Positions 61,826 to 64,000 of a DNA stretch of 64,000 nt are shown piece after piece (positions within the stretch are counted from its first letter, which is position 1; every line of letters starts with the position of its first letter). Position numbers and translations under genes: made by a program. The stretch is from Melitaea cinxia (Eukaryota > Arthropoda > Insecta > Lepidoptera > Nymphalidae): assembly GCF_905220565.1 (NCBI RefSeq), contig NC_059419.1, positions 2,976,001-3,040,000 on the forward strand, read 5' to 3'. The notes beneath the pieces are model-generated. The model saw only the letters and a list, made by a program, of their open reading frames with translations. It was not told the origin of the DNA and searched no databases.

Positions 61826-62111
61826 CTAGCTGTGTCCGCGACTTCGTCCGCGTGGAATTTAACAAAAAAGTTGCTATTCAGTCCGCACAGTTATAAAATA
61901 AATAGATTTCTATAATAAAAGTAAAAGTGAAAGTCCTGTCAAATTCAGTCCAGCCGTTTCAGAAATTAGCCGGAACAAACAGACAGACAGACAAAAATTG
62001 TAAAAATTGTTATTTTGGTATATGTACCCTGTATACATCCATGTGCATTTAGTAAAAAGCGGTTATTTTAATATTAAAAACAGAAACTCCAATTTTATTT
62101 ATTTGTATAGA
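61826..62111 (-). mobile_element. Non-autonomous Helitron
   Basis: CTAG at 61826-61829, GCTGTGTCCGCGACTTCGTCC, and TTTGTATAGA|T at the far end. It carries ACAGACAGACAGACA (CTGT seed, 61979-61993). It is the opposite-orientation relative of 63612-63927. Confidence 0.7.
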
Positions 62112-62255
62112 TATATACAACGTTCACAGTTCGACAAAACAGAGCCACCTAGCATGTACTATAGAAACTACAAATGTAGTTAAATTAATATCGATAGTAT
62201 TACATTGCAAACTAAGAAATTGATGGCGCAGGAACGGAAATCTAAAGCTTTAGAT
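62112..62255 (-). repeat. Interspersed repeat H, copy 2
   Basis: Reverse complement of 11655-11812; it includes ACAAAACAGAGCCACCTAGC. It directly abuts the Helitron end. Confidence 0.65.
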
Positions 62256-62724
62256 TTTTTAAATTAGTTTTTTTTTAGTTTTTATTGAAAAATATCGGCG
62301 GTAGGAAGTTTGCTAGGTTAGCTAATGTTTAATATATATTTTCAGCAATTTATTATATTTACATTTTTTCAATATTATAATAAATTTATACATGCCATGA
62401 AACACAAGTAACAAATTAACAATAATATACAATAATATGGTAAGAGTATACAATTATAAACACATAATATCTACTCTTAAATAAATAATTTATTAAATAC
62501 TGTAAATTTGTTAATGTAAACATTTAACATTTTCTGTTTCATTAACATTGTTATATTCTACTGAGGCTATAAATATGAAACCGATTATATGTAATGAAGG
62601 CGGAATATTTAGTTAAATTATAATTAGTATCAAATGACGAGAAATATCTAAATTCATCGTTTCATTATTGATAACTAATTGATGCTTGCGGTTTCGTCTG
62701 CGTTGCTTATTTCATTATGAAGTA
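62256..62724. other. AT-rich intergenic DNA, no gene seen
   Basis: No coding frame or RNA gene. A degenerate CGGTTTCGTCTGCGTTG near 62690-62706 looks like another Helitron end. Confidence 0.4.
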
Positions 62725-63360
62725 CTAGCTGTGGCTCGGGTTTTCATCATCAATTTGAGGAATAAACATACCCTACTAAAATATATGCTGTGCAACCTCG
62801 GCGACTTACACGCGCGGTTCGAACTTATTTCCTATGTTATACGTTTAAATTAAACGCTACAAAAGACAAAGTTTATGTTCATAAAATTGCCTTGTTGATG
62901 CTTGGCTATAATACCAATGATATTAAATCACCTTTTGTGATAATTAATTCGTTGCAGACTAATTTTAAAACTATGAATTTTCTAAAATATTTATCGAAAT
63001 CAAATCATGTCAAGAATAATTTTGTTCAAAAAGAAATACTTTTGATAAATAACGTATTTATTTGGGTAAGGATTTATGTCATGTGTATAAAACCACCTTT
63101 GCAAATAGTGCATTGTTTTAGAACAAACTTGTTTACCATAAAAAAGGTTGTATTGAATTAACCTTGAGATATACATATGCTGTCGTAGACTCTGTAGAAC
63201 TTTTAATGGCAATAAATTCCGTTATACATAAATCCATAATACGCAAGTCCAAATGAGATTTGGTGAGATTTCATTGGAATATCTCCCCCTATTCTGAGCT
63301 CACTCAATAAATGGACCCTTTAATCCATATTTCTCAAATCATTAATAATGAATTGAAACT
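62725..63360 (-). mobile_element. Degraded longer Helitron
   Basis: CTAG at 62725-62728 followed by GCTGTGGCTCGGG. The part from 63060 on (GGATTTATGTCATGTGTATAAAA) resembles the body of the fragment at 12250-12611. A 123-codon open frame at 62790-63161 has no known similarity. The far boundary is uncertain. Confidence 0.4.
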
Positions 63361-63611
63361 ATCAAAAGTCCAAGCCCCTCAAAATAAAATTTAGATAATT
63401 GTTGACAAATGAAAAAAAAAAAAAACTATTTTAACTATATCGACAAGTAATACGACGTAGGTAGTTTTATAAAATAGTCATTACTTATTATACTACTTAA
63501 CTGACTTCGATGATTCGTATGTGTATTTTGTGGGTAAGTAATAGTGAAGATTTTCGCTAAAGATAATCGAATTTAATAATTTTATAATTAGTTCAAGTGA
63601 AGCTTTTCTTA
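63361..63611. other. AT-rich intergenic DNA, no gene seen
   Basis: No coding frame, RNA gene or recognised repeat. Confidence 0.4.
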
Positions 63612-63927
63612 TCTATACAAATAAATGAAATTGGACTGTCTGTTTGTAATATTAAAATAACCGATTTTACTAAATGATGTATTTATTATACACGATATTT
63701 ATACCAAAATAACATTTTTTTACAATTTCAGTCTTGTCTGTCTGTTTGTTTGTTCCGGCTATTCTCTGAAACGGTTGGACCGATTTTGACGGTTTTTCAC
63801 TGGCAGATAGCTCATGTAATAAGGAGTAACTTAGGCTACTATTTTAGAAATTTATCTATTTTGTAACTCTGCGAACTGAACAATATTTTTTTAAAATCCA
63901 CGCAGACGAAGTCGCGGGCACAGCTGG
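63612..63927 (+). mobile_element. Non-autonomous Helitron
   Basis: Starts TCTATACAAATAAATG after A; contains CTTGTCTGTCTGTTTGTTTG. Ends with the hairpin-like GCAGACGAAGTCGCGGGC and CTGG (63924-63927), a CTRR variant, before T. Confidence 0.7.
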
Positions 63928-63980
63928 TTGGAAATAAACATACAAAACATAACTTGACATACTTTTGACATACTTTTGAC

Positions 63981-64000
63981 GACCCGCTGGCGCAACGGTT
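63981..64000 (+). mobile_element. Head of a tRNA-like SINE, cut by the window end
   Basis: GACCCGCTGGCGCAACGGTT resembles the start of the tRNA-type SINEs here (A box TGGCGCA). The body lies outside the window. Confidence 0.5.

Noticed and set aside
62790..63161. A 123-codon open frame
   Set aside because: It lies within a probable degraded Helitron and shows no recognisable domain.

Overview
The window looks like a nuclear genomic segment from a moth or butterfly. It is AT-rich, with few protein genes and many transposable elements of lepidopteran character: short non-autonomous Helitrons beginning TCTATACTAAT and ending in a small hairpin plus CTAG, tRNA-derived SINEs, Jockey/CR1-type LINEs and a restriction-like-endonuclease LINE. 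Family names are from memory of such sequences; no search was run.

Region 1 (1-8.5 kb): three tandem, same-strand, single-exon genes of about 398 residues each (143-1339, 4123-5322, 6966-8162). They encode divergent nicotinic-receptor-like Cys-loop channel subunits with signal peptide, WPFD/WPYD Cys-loop, four membrane helices and a very short M3-M4 loop. They lack the vicinal cysteines and several agonist-box residues of classical alpha subunits, and share two extra cysteine pairs. They are the only clear host protein genes here. A complete SINE with a 14-bp target duplication lies between the first two.

Region 2 (8.5-35 kb): repeat-dominated intergenic DNA. It holds a 5S rRNA-like copy with a damaged 5' end, two decayed copies and one scrap of a LINE with a restriction-like endonuclease domain, many Helitrons and SINEs, and a striking 4.5-kb (CTGT)n array with only two interruptions, sitting just inside the 5' end of a Helitron.

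Region 3 (35-48 kb): comparatively repeat-poor. A possible non-coding first exon and promoter (about 34915-35251) ends in a good splice donor; the following 12 kb could be its intron. No convincing coding exon was seen.

Region 4 (48-61 kb): two LINEs on the minus strand. The first (about 48.3-52.0 kb) has a broken endonuclease/reverse transcriptase ORF. The second (about 56.1-60.8 kb) has two fully open ORFs, with a PHD-like zinc finger in ORF1 and endonuclease plus reverse transcriptase in ORF2, and looks young. Between them are a normal tRNA-Gly(GCC) gene, two SINEs and an 8-bp minisatellite lying beside another Helitron end.

Region 5 (61-64 kb): RTE-like 3' tail sequence, several Helitrons and the head of a SINE cut by the window end. 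The three receptor-like genes are one functional group, probably subunits of one or more channels. Most of the remaining DNA is mobile-element history.
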